Positions 1 through 10,407 of a stretch of DNA of 64,000 nucleotides are shown here, in pieces (within the stretch, counting starts at the first letter, position 1; every line of letters begins with the position of its first letter). The position numbers and the translations under genes are program-made. Below the pieces are notes generated by a model. That model had not been told where the DNA came from, searched no databases, and saw nothing but the letters and a program-made list of their open reading frames with translations. The stretch is taken from the NCBI GenBank assembly GCA_028023455.1, contig JAQFVV010006270.1:5358834-5422833 (forward strand), in the 5' to 3' direction. The DNA is from Epiperipatus broadwayi (Eukaryota > Onychophora > Udeonychophora > Euonychophora > Peripatidae).

Positions 1-850
1 TTCTTTAGGTCAGATAATAGTTCTTATTTTTAGCTGTTGATTGCAAATTCAGGAAAAGATCCTATTAGATAAACACAAGAGTTCATACTTTACGGATTGA
101 GCAGATTGAGAAGTCCATCTTCGTGATCACTGTCGTAGATTGTTTGTCCTTCTTTGATGAAACCGCTACGTGACATGCATTTGGTCAAGAACTGTCATCC
201 GGAGGACTCAGCTGGTTGTCCGGAAATTAAATTTATTGCAGACTTCTACATCGTGAAATCTGCAATATAGCTAGTTATAATGGTATATTAATAGTCAGCT
301 CTAAAATAACAACAATTATAATCCTCCTCCTCAATTCAAAAATTTGGGGTTTTATACTTTTATTAGCCTCTTATCATCAAATCTTCAGATTCAACCAGCA
401 AGATGTCACTAATCCTCTCGTGTTTCATTTACGGTCCGTGCTGTCATTTCATGCTTGCATTGGTCATTTAATTTCTTTTTATTCTCTTACCATTTAATTA
501 TTCGAGTGCCCCAAGGGCTAGTGTGCTTTAGAACAATCATTTAATTAATAAAACAATCATTTCCATTTTCTAAGATTAAACATGATAGAAATCATTTACT
601 TCTATTTTAAAAAATATCAATCTTTACTCTTTTTTTTTTATTTATAAAAAAGTAAGTTCAAATACTTTTTATTTTTTTAAAAAAAAAATGCTTTTAAGTT
701 TTCCATCGGTACGAGCTATATATACATTAAACAACTTTTAATTTTCAGTTTTTGAGTTAAGTTTTTTTTCTTTTTAATAAATCAATTTTTATTTACGATC
801 TTTTTATTTTCATTTTAAAATAATGTAACGGCATATTATATACTGTTACA
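1..850 (+). mobile_element. LTR-like TGT...ACA element, copy 1 (left part outside window)
   Basis: The right half of a long repeat ends with TGTTACA at 850. It matches the right half of the element at 32185-34286: the shared block with 'caagggctag' / 'cgagggctag' followed by 'aacaatcatttccattttct' lies at about 515-575 here and 33965-34020 there, and both then run through T-rich sequence to an 'atgtaac...gttaca' end. No coding frame is visible. The family could be a long solo LTR or a DNA transposon; the full copy at 32 kb carries the better evidence. Confidence 0.6.
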
Positions 851-1598
851 ATATATATAGCCTTAGTTCATGTTATCGATCAATTTTGACATTACATACG
901 CCTTTTATGATACTTGCATTCTAATCTAAAATAGTAGCATAGTATTTTGCCATACTTTCTGATCAAAACATAAATTTTATCAAGTTAGTCTATAATTTTG
1001 AGAAGCTGATGATTTTACTTGATAAAGTAGCTGATGGAGTTTCCATTGTTTTAAAGTGTTGCTGTTTTTTTATTCTAAAGCACTATAATTCAAACATCCA
1101 TCAAATTTTCTATTCTAGAAACCCAACAACAATAACTCTGCTTAATGAATAATATTTCTGTGGTGTTATTCATTAAACGGATAATCTCTATTCTAATGAA
1201 TGACTACTAAATAGTAACTCCGCTTTTTTCTATTTTAAAAGCATTTATAACTGAAAATTATTTGACAATGCAGCAAATAAATTTGAATATGTAGATAAAA
1301 AAGACAAGGGACATAGATTATGCAATGTGGAGGGAGGGGGCTACATTATTTTAAACGAACTCCGATAGCGAAAACAAGAAATATTAGAAATGACAGGTCT
1401 CTCGGTGCTGTAAAAGATATTAATATTATTATAAATCATTCGTAGAGAGATTTGGACTCAAGCAAACCAAAGGAACAATCTGCATTCAGTGCTATAGTAT
1501 AGTAAATTCCTTTCAAATGTTATCAGAAATATACAAGGATGTAATGAGTATGATTTGTCATTTCTAAATTATAAAAAAGTGTTTTTTATTTTATGAGC
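851..1598. other. AT-rich interval, nothing recognised
   Basis: No coding frame, RNA gene or repeat boundary was recognised between the LTR-like end and the LINE fragment. A and T runs dominate. Confidence 0.5.
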
Positions 1599-2222
1599 CT
1601 AACAAAAACCCAGGGCATTGTCAGGTTTTAAACAATATTTTTCAGAAGGTAATTGCATAATGATTCTCCGCATCACCCCTGCACACTTTCTTATTCCATC
1701 CATCCATCTCACATGTAGTCTCTTTCTGGGCCTTTTACAAGCTCTTGGAATCCAGTTTAAGATTCTAATTGTCCATCTATTGTAATCTCTTCTAGCAATA
1801 TGTCCAGCCCAATTCCACTTCAGTCTTTTAATTTTTTTATTGAGGTCAGTAACACCTGATTGTTCTCTTACCCATATATTGCATTTTGATCTCTTCTTAT
1901 TAGTCCTAACATGCATCTCTCCATACTTCTTTGAGTGGTCTGAAGTCTCTGAATTGCTCTTCTATTAAGTGTCCAAGTCTCAGATCCATAAGTAAGAACT
2001 GGTAAAACACATTTATTAAAAAAAACAGCCTTTTCAAACACATAGGCATATTTCTTTTTAGTATCAAGTTATTTCTACCAAAAGCACTCCAACCAAGTTT
2101 AATTCTATGATTAATTTCATCTATTATGTTTCCATCTGTATTAATAATTTGACCAAAGTATTTGTAGCTGTTAACTTCTTCTAACTCATCATAATCAATC
2201 TTTATTTTCATATTTTGAGAAA
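1599..2222 (-). pseudogene. RTE-type LINE, 3' part of reverse-transcriptase ORF, broken
   Basis: Two overlapping frames (2211-1906 and 1916-1599) match the C-terminal part of the RTE-type LINE at 17.4-20.7 kb. The first carries the segment after the RT palm (DYDELEEVNSYKYFGQII, then NHRIKLGWSAF). The second carries a C-terminal region with NWAGHIARRD and HVRWMDGIRKCAGVM. A frameshift separates them, and homology to the 20.1-20.7 kb copy fades near the left end, so the 3' terminus is lost. A dead copy with no host function. Confidence 0.85.
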
Positions 2223-2687
2223 AAAAAGTACGATATGTACATTGGTATTAATAAGAAACAACAAAGGTGAAAAACATGGATGAAAAAACTAACAGATATT
2301 ACTAACATTGAAAGAATTAAGATGCTGAAATAAAATTAGGATGGCCACTTTAAATAAGATAGATTATATGTTTATATTTGAATAAATATAAAATGTATTA
2401 TTTGAATTCTCTTTTTTTAAAAAAAGCATTCAGTTTTTAGATAAAGAAATACAATTCTAATAAATGAATATGCCGTTATTTATTTTTAAATAAATAAAAA
2501 ATAATTGAATGATTAATTTTTCAGCAGATCATGTAATATTCAATCATCGGAAGCAACAGGTTGAAGGATATTTAGCTTTTGAGGTTTTTTTTTACTTTAT
2601 TACCATGTTCACTTGCACTGGGTGGTCAAATAGTTTGTTGGTTGGGAGGTCATGTGGCATCCAAATATCAGGAATGCCATTTTAACT
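2223..2687. other. AT-rich interval, nothing recognised
   Basis: No gene seen. The left copy of the TSD of the following SINE (tgccattttaact) is at 2675-2687. Confidence 0.5.
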
Positions 2688-2800
2688 CTTTTTTTTTTCA
2701 TATGTCATAGCATCGGCCGGGAGGCGAACCCACAACCGTCTGCAACTACCTACTTGCTTGCAAGGCGGCTGCGATGACCTCTCGGCTAACAACGCTTGGC
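2688..2800 (-). mobile_element. tRNA-like SINE (family T), minus strand, with TSD
   Basis: The reverse complement carries a tRNA-like A box region (gccgagaggtca), an anticodon-arm-like hairpin around TTGCAAG, a B box (gggttcgcctcccgg), then 'gatgctatgacatatg' and an A tail. It is bounded by 13-bp direct repeats tgccattttaact (2675-2687 and 2801-2813), a textbook retroposition TSD. This is the longer variant with an extra cttgcaag/cttgcttgcag segment, also seen at 29.4, 51.9 and 61.4 kb. Confidence 0.9.
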
Positions 2801-2813
2801 TGCCATTTTAACT

Positions 2814-4181
2814 TTGATTAGCTTTTGGGGCCACTATCGGTTTTGCATTAAATCGTGCATAACAATAGATATATATTTGATAAATAATCTATCACAGAAT
2901 TAGATACCAGTATCATTGAATATTATATAGTGTTATTGAGATAAGTAAAGTTGACTATTCAATCAAATATTTAATAATATTAATTACATATTTATTTATT
3001 TTTAACGTGTTCTGTTTTCTGCACAATCAAAACAAATTATCATATATTAGATCGGCGTAAATTTTAAACTACATAAGTTATTTTAGAACATAACTTATAT
3101 GTGAAATAAGAACTCTCTTAACTGACAAAGGGATTTACATTTTTCAGTAATGCCCCTCCCCCCATGTTTTTATAATCTTAATTTTATATAGATACATTGA
3201 TATTAATGGGGGGAAAAATCTTTTGATTGAATTTCCTTAAGCTATAATTAGAAGGCAAAAAATTTTAAGTAAAAAAAAAACTGAACTAAAGAACGTAAAA
3301 CTTGAATTGACTGTAAGTAAAATATTTGCAACTCATCAAAGCTGAAAGGGTGAACAAACTATATAACACAAAAGATGAATATATTGTTACCAGGTCAAGT
3401 TTTGGAATTTTAGTCTTTAGCTTGTGTTCAAGGTTCAATATTTATCTAAGAAATTATACATTTAGTCATTATATATACATATATTTTTAGATCTCTTATT
3501 CTATATCAAATACAGTACAATATATCATTTGAGGATTTTCTTTTAAGTTCCCTTTGGTTATGGGTTTTTCTAAACTTCATTTTTTTAAAAAAGAAAAAAA
3601 AACTAATTATGATATCTTCATAAAATCCTCTTCCCTACCTTTTTTATTTTAGTAATTATATTTTATAAACAACTTATCTTAATGTTAATCTTAATTGTCA
3701 TATAAGTGTGTGTGTGTGGGGGATCCAATAATTATATGTGGAGACAAAAATTTATATATATTATTTTATTTAAAAATATTCACTGATTCTATATATATAC
3801 GTGTGTGTGTGTTTTTAAAGGCGATCAGATAAAAAATATTGCAGTAAGAATGATATTTAAACAATTAATGATGAATTATTTTTAGGATCCAGCTTGTTAG
3901 ATATATTTTTTAAGAAGAAATGCCCTCTTATCTCCTTTGAATAAATCCTACCGCCTTTGATATTCTCAATGATATTTTTATAGATTTTAACGGAGCCGTT
4001 GATGATTTGCATAAGAAACATTTTCAAACAGTTCACTAGCTAATTATCAGCATCAAATAATTGATATCCTGAATTTACCTTATAGATTATAACTGGTCTC
4101 TGCTTAAATTCTTAAACGAAAAGTTATGTATGGCATCTTTCTTGTGCTTTTTTAAAATGTTTATGCACATGTAGATATAAA
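2814..4181. other. AT-rich interval, nothing recognised
   Basis: Contains short TG/GT runs (about 3706-3720 and 3802-3812) and no convincing coding frame or RNA gene. Confidence 0.5.
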
Positions 4182-4745
4182 GCATTGTAGTTTGTTTTGC
4201 CTTTTTTTTTTTTTGTTCTAATGAACAACAAACTATATACTAACAATTACATTAATGTTGTCAAGCATTGGTGGTCAGAGGTCAGCGACATCTGCTTTAT
4301 AAGTAGTTGTTCCGGGTTAGCGGATTCGCTACCCGGCTGATGCTATGACACATGTTAAAGGAATAAGAAAAATTTCCCAACAAAATTTGTTCTATTTTTC
4401 ATCCGATTTAGATGCAGTTGTACGCATTTGCTTACTTGTTGGGTATATTTTTAGAAATACCGATTTTGTTTTGACGAATCCTGCTTTTGTTTTCTTTTTC
4501 CTTTTTTTTTTTAATGTTTATCACACATACAAATATAATACTATTATATTTTCCATTGTAGTTTGTTTTGCCTTTCTTTTTTTTTTTATCCTAATGAACA
4601 ACAAACTATATACTGTTAAAGAAATAAGAAAAACTTCCCCAACAAAATTTGTTTCATTTAGATGCAGTTGGGGCATTTGCATACTTGCTGGCAATATTTT
4701 TAGGAATACCGATTTTATTTCGAAGAACCAAGATTTACAGTCTTT
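4182..4745 (+). repeat. Diverged direct repeat of about 190-300 bp, first unit interrupted by a SINE
   Basis: The block beginning 'cattgtagtttgttttgcc' and continuing through 'aatgaacaacaaactatatact', then 'gttaaagraataagaaaaa', then 'gatgcagttg...gcatttgc...acttg' occurs at 4182-4490 and again at 4552-4745. The first copy holds a 92-bp SINE after 'aactatatact'; the second shows the site without it. The open frame across 4345-4752 covers both units and the SINE end and is not a gene. Confidence 0.75.
4260..4351 (+). mobile_element. tRNA-like SINE (family T) inside the direct repeat
   Basis: Starts gtcaagcattggtgg, has A-box and B-box regions (gcggattcgctacccgg) and ends 'gatgctatgacaca'. Only a short flank match (atgtt) remains as TSD. 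The second repeat unit at 4.55 kb serves as an approximate empty site. Confidence 0.8.
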
Positions 4746-5213
4746 TAAATAATTTGGTATTTAAATTCACAACAAAATTATTAGACTTCACGACTTTTAC
4801 TGAAAATTCAAATTATTAATATAATTGTGCAAGGAGAAAACTATGTGTCATTACGGAAAATATTCTTTATTACAATTGGTAGAATTAAAAACATTAATCA
4901 GGACTTGCAATGGTACTAAAGATATACTTTTTTAGCTGGATTAAATTTAGCTAATATAATATTCTGCAATAATTGTAGTAAAGTGAGATAGTAACATGAT
5001 CAATATTAGATATCCAAATAAGAATAAAAGCTTGCTTAATAAGAGCAGACTGGAAATTTGGACATTTAATTTTCCAATATATAGACATTACGAAAATATA
5101 TTTCATAGAAAAAGGCTGAAAAAGCACATAAATTTTTTTCCCCCAAATTTATACAGGCTATTCTAATAACAAAAATATTTTGTCACGACATGATTCCATT
5201 TTATATGCTTACA
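4746..5213. other. AT-rich interval, nothing recognised
   Basis: No coding frame or repeat boundary recognised. Confidence 0.5.
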
Positions 5214-5380
5214 CATTTCATACAGTAGCGCCACCAAGTGCAAGCCTTTGTAATTAATGGATGCAAGAAGATCTGGGGATTATTGGACAAATGGTCACTA
5301 GATAGGGATTTTATGTACAAACCTTCCTGTGTCCATTAATTACAAAGGCTTGCACTTGATGGCACTACTGTATGGAGAGT
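5214..5380 (+). mobile_element. Small fold-back element, HHR family C (5' core missing)
   Basis: A 43-bp inverted repeat (about 5220-5262 and 5332-5375; arms read catacagtagYgccaYcaag, then tgcaagcctttgtaattaatgga) surrounds about 70 bp. The right part, from 'tggggattattgg' (about 5275) to 'ctactgtatggagag', is collinear with the family C element at 53773-53966, where the same stretch follows an HHR-like motif. Here the homology begins just at the predicted ribozyme cleavage point (after 'gatc'). Confidence 0.65.
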
Positions 5381-6344
5381 GATTATACAGAAAGTGGATT
5401 ATTGGTTTTTATGCTGGGTTTGGGAAACATAAGGGGGATTTAGATATAAAGGTCATAGAGTTGACAACAATTATGTTGTGGAAATGGGGATGGAGCAAAA
5501 TATGGGAAAACTTAGATTGAGGAATGTAAAATAAAGTAGCTAACAGGTTTCTCTGGGCATAATTGCTGAGAGATTCTTGGCTTCATTTAAGAAGAAGCTA
5601 CAGTACATCACATCACATTACTATTAAAAATATTTCATATTGATAAATTTAATATTTTTACCATTTTATAATGCCAGAGATCTCAAGTCTAATAAATAAA
5701 TCTATGATAGCAGTGTCATTTAAAATAATAAAATAAAGATAGCTCTTTTTTTAAAAAATTTATAGTGTGTATGCTTATATTTAGAAGGCACCATTAAGTA
5801 AATTTGACAAAAAGTACTTACAGTAATCGTTCTCTTTAGTCCTGGCACTAATCATCTAGCATTTATGGAATAAATGGTTCTGAACCAACAGTGAAGGAAA
5901 CTATTTAAAAGTATATGTTAAGAGTAAACAAAGAAATTCATGTTTTGTTATAAATATCCGAAATATGGTAACAACAGATTTTTAGATTTCTAATTTGAGT
6001 TTGATCTGGTAGAATTTCTTTTATCTTTGTTTTCAGTGGATGTTTATGATTAACTGTTAAATTTATATTTATTAAAGTTGCTTTCAAAGATGAAATCAAC
6101 TCTATCAGTTAAAAATGTAAAAATATAATATCTGTTCTTAAACTGAAGAATTAGGATATTTATTTAGCATATAGATTTATTTTTAGTTTAATTAACATGT
6201 ATCATGAAGAAATGTATATCTAATCAGGAAAATGCATTAATGGTTTTATTAAATGCATCACTTCTGCTACTGCTCTAACAGTCATTAACTATGTAGCTTG
6301 TGGTTATATACATCTGCAAAGGTTAAGTGACTGCCAAATTCCAT
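5381..6344. other. AT-rich interval, nothing recognised
   Basis: No coding frame of note; scattered AT-rich sequence up to the SINE-2 copy. Confidence 0.5.
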
Positions 6345-6640
6345 TTGAGAAGCAGGTGAGGCACTGTTCATGTGTTGAGACTAAGATCATATCCGGTTAT
6401 AATTTGTTAGACTGTTTTCATTATCTAATATTAACTATTAAATGCTTTTGAAAAATTCAAATTTTATTTAAAATTTTTAAATCCATTCAACTATTAATAA
6501 CAACACATAGATTAGTATATAATAAAATGTTTTGAATAGTATTTTTCTCTTCTCTTCTTCAAGGTATTGCTGACCTTACCAGTGATAGTACTAACAAGGG
6601 AATCTAATCTGCAACCTTTAGATTTGTAACGAAAGATCAT
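6345..6640 (-). mobile_element. tRNA-derived SINE-2, minus strand, diverged
   Basis: The reverse complement matches the SINE at 59712-59996: a tRNA-related region, 'tactatcactggtaaggtcagcaatacc', the 'ttgaagaagag...ttcaaaacatt' segment, 'atatactaatct' and the 3' 'tagttgaatgga' tail. CpG positions of the consensus have decayed. The same family is also at 7075-7510 and twice at 59.4-60 kb. Confidence 0.7.
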
Positions 6641-6659
6641 ATCATGACCACATGCGGAT

Positions 6660-6745
6660 TTTTTGATGTTATTTATCGCTTGTATGTGTCAGCACTGTTT
6701 TTGATGGTCTTTAGATTTCAAAATGGCCATGAGCGCACTCTAAAC
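6660..6745 (+). repeat. Fragment related to the fold-back element at 28.8-29.2 kb
   Basis: The stretch 'gtgtcagcactgtttttgatggtctttagatttcaaaatggcc' is close to 29160-29205 (gtgtcagcggtatttttggctggtctttagatttcaaaatggc), given here in shortened form. It represents one arm only. Confidence 0.6.
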
Positions 6746-6848
6746 AGTATCAAATTTCATGTACTTATCTATGAAGGTCCTCCTGATATTTCCACTTTTC
6801 CTTAAAGGCACAGTTAATAAGTGGTTTCCAGACATTATGAATTATAAC

Positions 6849-6997
6849 ACTCGTTTGACTTATGAGGTTATGTACGATTGTCATGTGAGCAGTTTCCTTA
6901 AATTTTCTTTTTGTGTAGAAAGAAAAAATCACAAAAAAGAACATTTAAAAAAGCTACTCACATGACAATGGCAAGCAACCTATAAGTCAACCAGTGT
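6849..6997. repeat. Palindromic fold-back, about 65-bp arms
   Basis: The left arm (cgtttgacttatgaggtt, then tgtcatgtgagcag) pairs with the right arm (ctcacatgacaatg, then caacctataagtcaacc), with a short A-rich loop near 6925. The small open frame through it (6759-6965) is a by-product. Mobile family unknown. Confidence 0.7.
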
Positions 6998-7074
6998 GAT
7001 TATTTATGTTTAGAATGTATTCATTAAGCTTGCCTTCACAAAAAAAATGGAGAAGTTTGCCTTTGATAGAGTAA

Positions 7075-7510
7075 TCTAGTTGGATAGAATGCTGCCTTAA
7101 ATTCAATAATCTATGAATCTGTAGGTCCCAGGTTTGATTCCCTTGTTAGTGTTGTCACATGGTCACGCCAGCAATACTTGAGGAAAAAGAGAAAACCATT
7201 CAAAATGTATTATATACTAATCTTTAAATTAAATATAGCTCAATGTGTATGTAAATAGAGGTTTTAAATCACGCCCCCAGGCTATGAATTAAAAGCACTC
7301 TAAATGTTGAACAAGGAATCAAGAACAGAATAAGATCATTTTAGTCTTGATCCTTTGTAATTCATACCCTGGGGGTGTGGTGATTTACCTTCTTTATTTA
7401 TATACACTAATATGTATACTATTACTAATCCAGTAGTTGAATGTATTTGAAAAGTTTAAAGCTTTGAGTTTTTTCAAAAATATTTAACAATTAATATTAA
7501 ATGGTGGAAA
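7075..7510 (+). mobile_element. tRNA-derived SINE-2, plus strand, interrupted by a fold-back element
   Basis: A tRNA-like head (gataga, box-B-like ggtttgattccct at about 7130) is followed by 'tgttgtcacatggtcacgccagcaatac', a decayed 'cttgaggaaaaagag...ttcaaaatg' segment and 'atatactaatct'. After an inserted hairpin the SINE resumes with 'ctattactaat', then 'agttgaatgtatttgaaa' and 'atggtggaaatg'. Compare 59712-59996 for the uninterrupted form. Confidence 0.7.
7222..7405. mobile_element. MITE-like fold-back element inside SINE-2
   Basis: Imperfect inverted repeats of about 50 bp (7241-7291 and 7358-7408; core cgcccccaggctatgaatta against taattcataccctgggggtg) enclose about 65 bp. 'actaat' occurs on both sides (7216-7221 and 7406-7411) and could be a TSD. 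The interruption is defined by comparison with the uninterrupted SINE at 59.8 kb. Superfamily not identified. Confidence 0.65.
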
Positions 7511-7628
7511 TGTATAATTTTTATTACAATACCATTATCATAAACTTCCAGATAAACATCATATCCGATTATCTTTATTGTTTGATCTAGTTTATTTGGA
7601 AATGTTATGAGAAGACCATGTTTTATAC

Positions 7629-9858
7629 TAGGGTGGGAAATTGTTTTGGCTCAAGGAGGCCACTTTGTGGAAGTGGAGGTTAGCACCTTTTAAATGATTG
7701 CATTCATTAACTAACTGCATTTCAGAAAAGGTATAAACTGTACCATAAAAATCAACATAAATTAAATAAAATAGTGGCAGTTTTATTCGGTTTATTTATT
7801 GTGCTATTTTCTTATCATCTATAGCTGCAAGCACATTTAATTTTAGAATCAGTTTAATGAGACAAATGTACCCTACCACGCTTTTCTACAATTTTTTGAA
7901 ATCGGGTGAGATTGCGTGTTGGGATTCTCATCACAGCCTGCAAGTTAATGTCTGTCAAAGAGCATCTATATTTATTTTTGTTGATCTTCAAGCAAGAAAA
8001 ACTTTGCTCACAAATGTATGTAGACCCAAATATAGAGAATATTTTACCAGCAAATTTCTTCATACGTGAAAAATTTTCAGCAGACAAAGATTTGTAAAAG
8101 TCAACTAATGTCACACAGCATTAAACAGTTCTTTCAAGTGCGATCTGACTGCATGTCAATAAGTTCAAGCTGCAGCTATTCAGGTGCTGTATCAATATCA
8201 ACAGTGATGGGGAAAATTGAATATAGGCTCAATGTTCTTAAAGTCCTGAAATCTTCTTGTGACCTCATCCTCCAAACTCTGCAGATGACCCCTAATTTTA
8301 GCAGAAACACTTTCAGGCACTTTCTGTTTCCCTAATAAAGGCTAGTGACAAAAATTGCCTTCACCTGTTTGCTTTGCAAATAGATCTAGTTTTACTTTGT
8401 ATGCTTTTACATGCTTCCACATTTCATATGCAAACAACCTCTTTCCCTACAATTTCACATTCAGTTCATCAGCTGCAAACATCTCATATCTCCACTCTTC
8501 ACATCCTATTTTTGTAACAAAATCATGAGATATCTCCTTCATGTCCGGAAATAAGATGATTTCATTCTGCAATGCCCAGACTTTATCACTTTGCCCAGGC
8601 TCAACCACCTCACACTGTTGTGGTAAATTGCGTCTTCATACTCCGCCTCGACATCCTCAAGAAAAGATTTGAACTATCGGTGGTAGAGTGCCCTTGCTCT
8701 CTGATTATGTTCACCACCCTAATAATAGGATCTTCCACATGCTTTAAGTCCAGTGCAGCTTTGCAAAGGCTTTCCTGGTGCAAAATGCCATGAATAGACA
8801 AGATATCACTGTCTGTGTATTGTGCTTATAAATTGTTTTTTAAAAGCTTGACCGTACTTACATTTTTCCCACTGAAAACTCTGACCCATCTATTGTAATG
8901 CTTGCCATTTTGTTCCAGGTCAAGCCACTTTTTCTCCACACAATTCACAGCACCCTTAAGCAAGTCCTGACCAATTATTCTATCTTTCATTGATTCTAGG
9001 ACAAGTAATTCCTCTGTCATGATGAAATTTTCACTAATTCCATGGATAAAGATGAGTAATTGTCTTTGTTATCTGTGCTCTCATCCACTGCCAAAGAAAA
9101 CTAAACAAAATCTTTGCACTCAGTCTTTAGCTGTTCTGTGAGTTCACTAATTGAGTCAATATGCTGCACTACAGTCCTCCTTCTTGACAATTTGCTTCTC
9201 ACATCAGAACACAATCCGCTTGCAGACTCTACCGTACACTGCTTAATAAACTCTCCATCCGAAAAAGGCTTATTGCATTTAGCAAGGTTGTAGGATATCA
9301 TGAAACTTGCTTCTGTAGCGCTATTTTGAAGTGTTGATTGCTTTATAAATAATGTTTGTTGCTTCTTCAGCCTTTTCACAACCTCTGTAGCTTTTATTTT
9401 GCGTTCTTCCTTGGTAAGCTTGCAGCCAAATTCGCTATGTTTTGTTTCATGGTATCGTTTCAGATTGTAGTCCTTAAATGCAGATATCGTTTCATGACAG
9501 AATAAACACACTGCTTTATTCCCTGTATTACTAAAGAAATATTTGTTTGTCCCATTAAATACATGACATCACCAATTTTACATTCGGAGGGTTCACTTTC
9601 ACTAAAGTTGGAATTTTATATATGTACTATTGCAAAGACAAAATTGAAATTAACCAGATCAACTGGAAAAGCACTGTACATCATATTTACACTGCACATA
9701 GGTATTGACATGGCTGTCCTAGTGGAAAATATGAGACGAATCTTTGGCCACACCGGTATGGTAATCTCAGTTCAAGACGGATTTTTCTGTCTTGGTGGGC
9801 CACAAAAAACTCTTACCAGGCCGCATGTGGTCCGCAGGCTGCTATTTGCCCACCCCTG
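7629..9858 (-). mobile_element. hAT DNA transposon with 8-bp TSD
   Basis: Terminal inverted repeats TAGGGTGGGAAATTG (left) and, as reverse complement of the right end, CAGGGGTGGGCAAATAG are typical of hAT elements. They are flanked by identical 8-bp direct repeats ttttatac at 7621-7628 and 9859-9866, the hAT hallmark. The element is 2230 bp and contains a decayed transposase gene on the minus strand. The segment next to the right end (bases 9563-9850) is 5' leader. Confidence 0.93.
7854..9511 (-). pseudogene. hAT transposase relic (GTF2IRD2-like), broken
   Basis: Frames read right to left. 9511-9101 gives a zinc-finger N-terminus (CLFCHETISAFKDYNLKRYH with a following H), then KEERKIKATEVVKRLKKQQ and SFMISYNLAKCNKPFSDGEF. 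9020-8826 and 8801-8610 give the central part, including HGILHQESLCKAALDLKHV, like the CxIHQE segment of GTF2IRD2/ZBED-type transposases. 8114-7854 gives the C-terminal hAT dimerisation region (IFGSTYICEQSFSCLKINKN, then LQAVMRI). At least three frame breaks and stops make it non-functional. In intact relatives the protein cuts and pastes the element. The family label comes from remembered motif resemblance, not a search. Confidence 0.85.
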
Positions 9859-9866
9859 TTTTATAC

Positions 9867-10276
9867 TATACTTATTCAGTTGTATATTATTGATTGAATA
9901 TCTAGAAAAGGGGATCTTGATTTGAAATAAGTCTTAAGTGACAAAATATATCCTCTTCTACTTAACAGCTTTAAATTGATCTTATTGTCATGGGAATTTC
10001 AGATTTATTTTCTCTTGAGTAATATCTTATTCAGTGGTTTGTACAGAAAACACTTTCAATCGTTAACAAATATTGACATATATATATATATGCAATGATT
10101 GAATTACAGATATTGTTTGTGATAGAATTTCATTTTATTGTAAAGATTTTAATTTATTGGATAATGATTGTCATGTGATCTTTAATAGCCTCTTGTAAGT
10201 GAAGCTTCAGTACACTAGTTTCAATCAATAAAATATTCTAAAAGTAAATGTTTAAAAAAATTTTTTGCCAAAAAGA
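9867..10276. other. AT-rich interval, nothing recognised
   Basis: No gene. It ends at the left TSD of the next SINE. Confidence 0.5.
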
Positions 10277-10292
10277 AAAGAAAATGCAGTTA

Positions 10293-10391
10293 GTCAAGCG
10301 TTGGTGGCCGAGTGGTTAGCACAGCTGCCTTACAAGTAGTTGTCCCGGGATTCGCTTCCCAGCCGACACTTTGACATAAAAAAAAAAAAGG
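10293..10391 (+). mobile_element. tRNA-like SINE (family T) with 16-bp TSD
   Basis: Head gtcaagcgttggtgg, A-box region gccgagtggttagc, anticodon-arm-like ctgccttacaagtag, B box ggattcgcttcc, tail ccgacactttgacat and an A run. Direct repeats aaagaaaatgcagtta occur at 10277-10292 and 10392-10407. The perfect TSD indicates a fairly recent insertion. Confidence 0.95.
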
Positions 10392-10407
10392 AAAGAAAAT
10401 GCAGTTA

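Noticed and set aside
2688-2800. Genuine tRNA genes among the tRNA-like sequences
   Set aside because: All copies have A tails and most have TSDs, have over-long acceptor-like ends, and vary in the anticodon arm. They behave as SINEs.
4345-4752. Open frame of 135 codons with hydrophobic runs
   Set aside because: It spans a SINE end and two units of a direct repeat; the hydrophobic runs come from poly-T.
8450-8490. TCATCAGC / CTGATGAACTG...GAAATTG as a hammerhead inside the hAT element
   Set aside because: Stem II would have two base pairs and the sequence reads as transposase (AADELNVKL) on the same strand.
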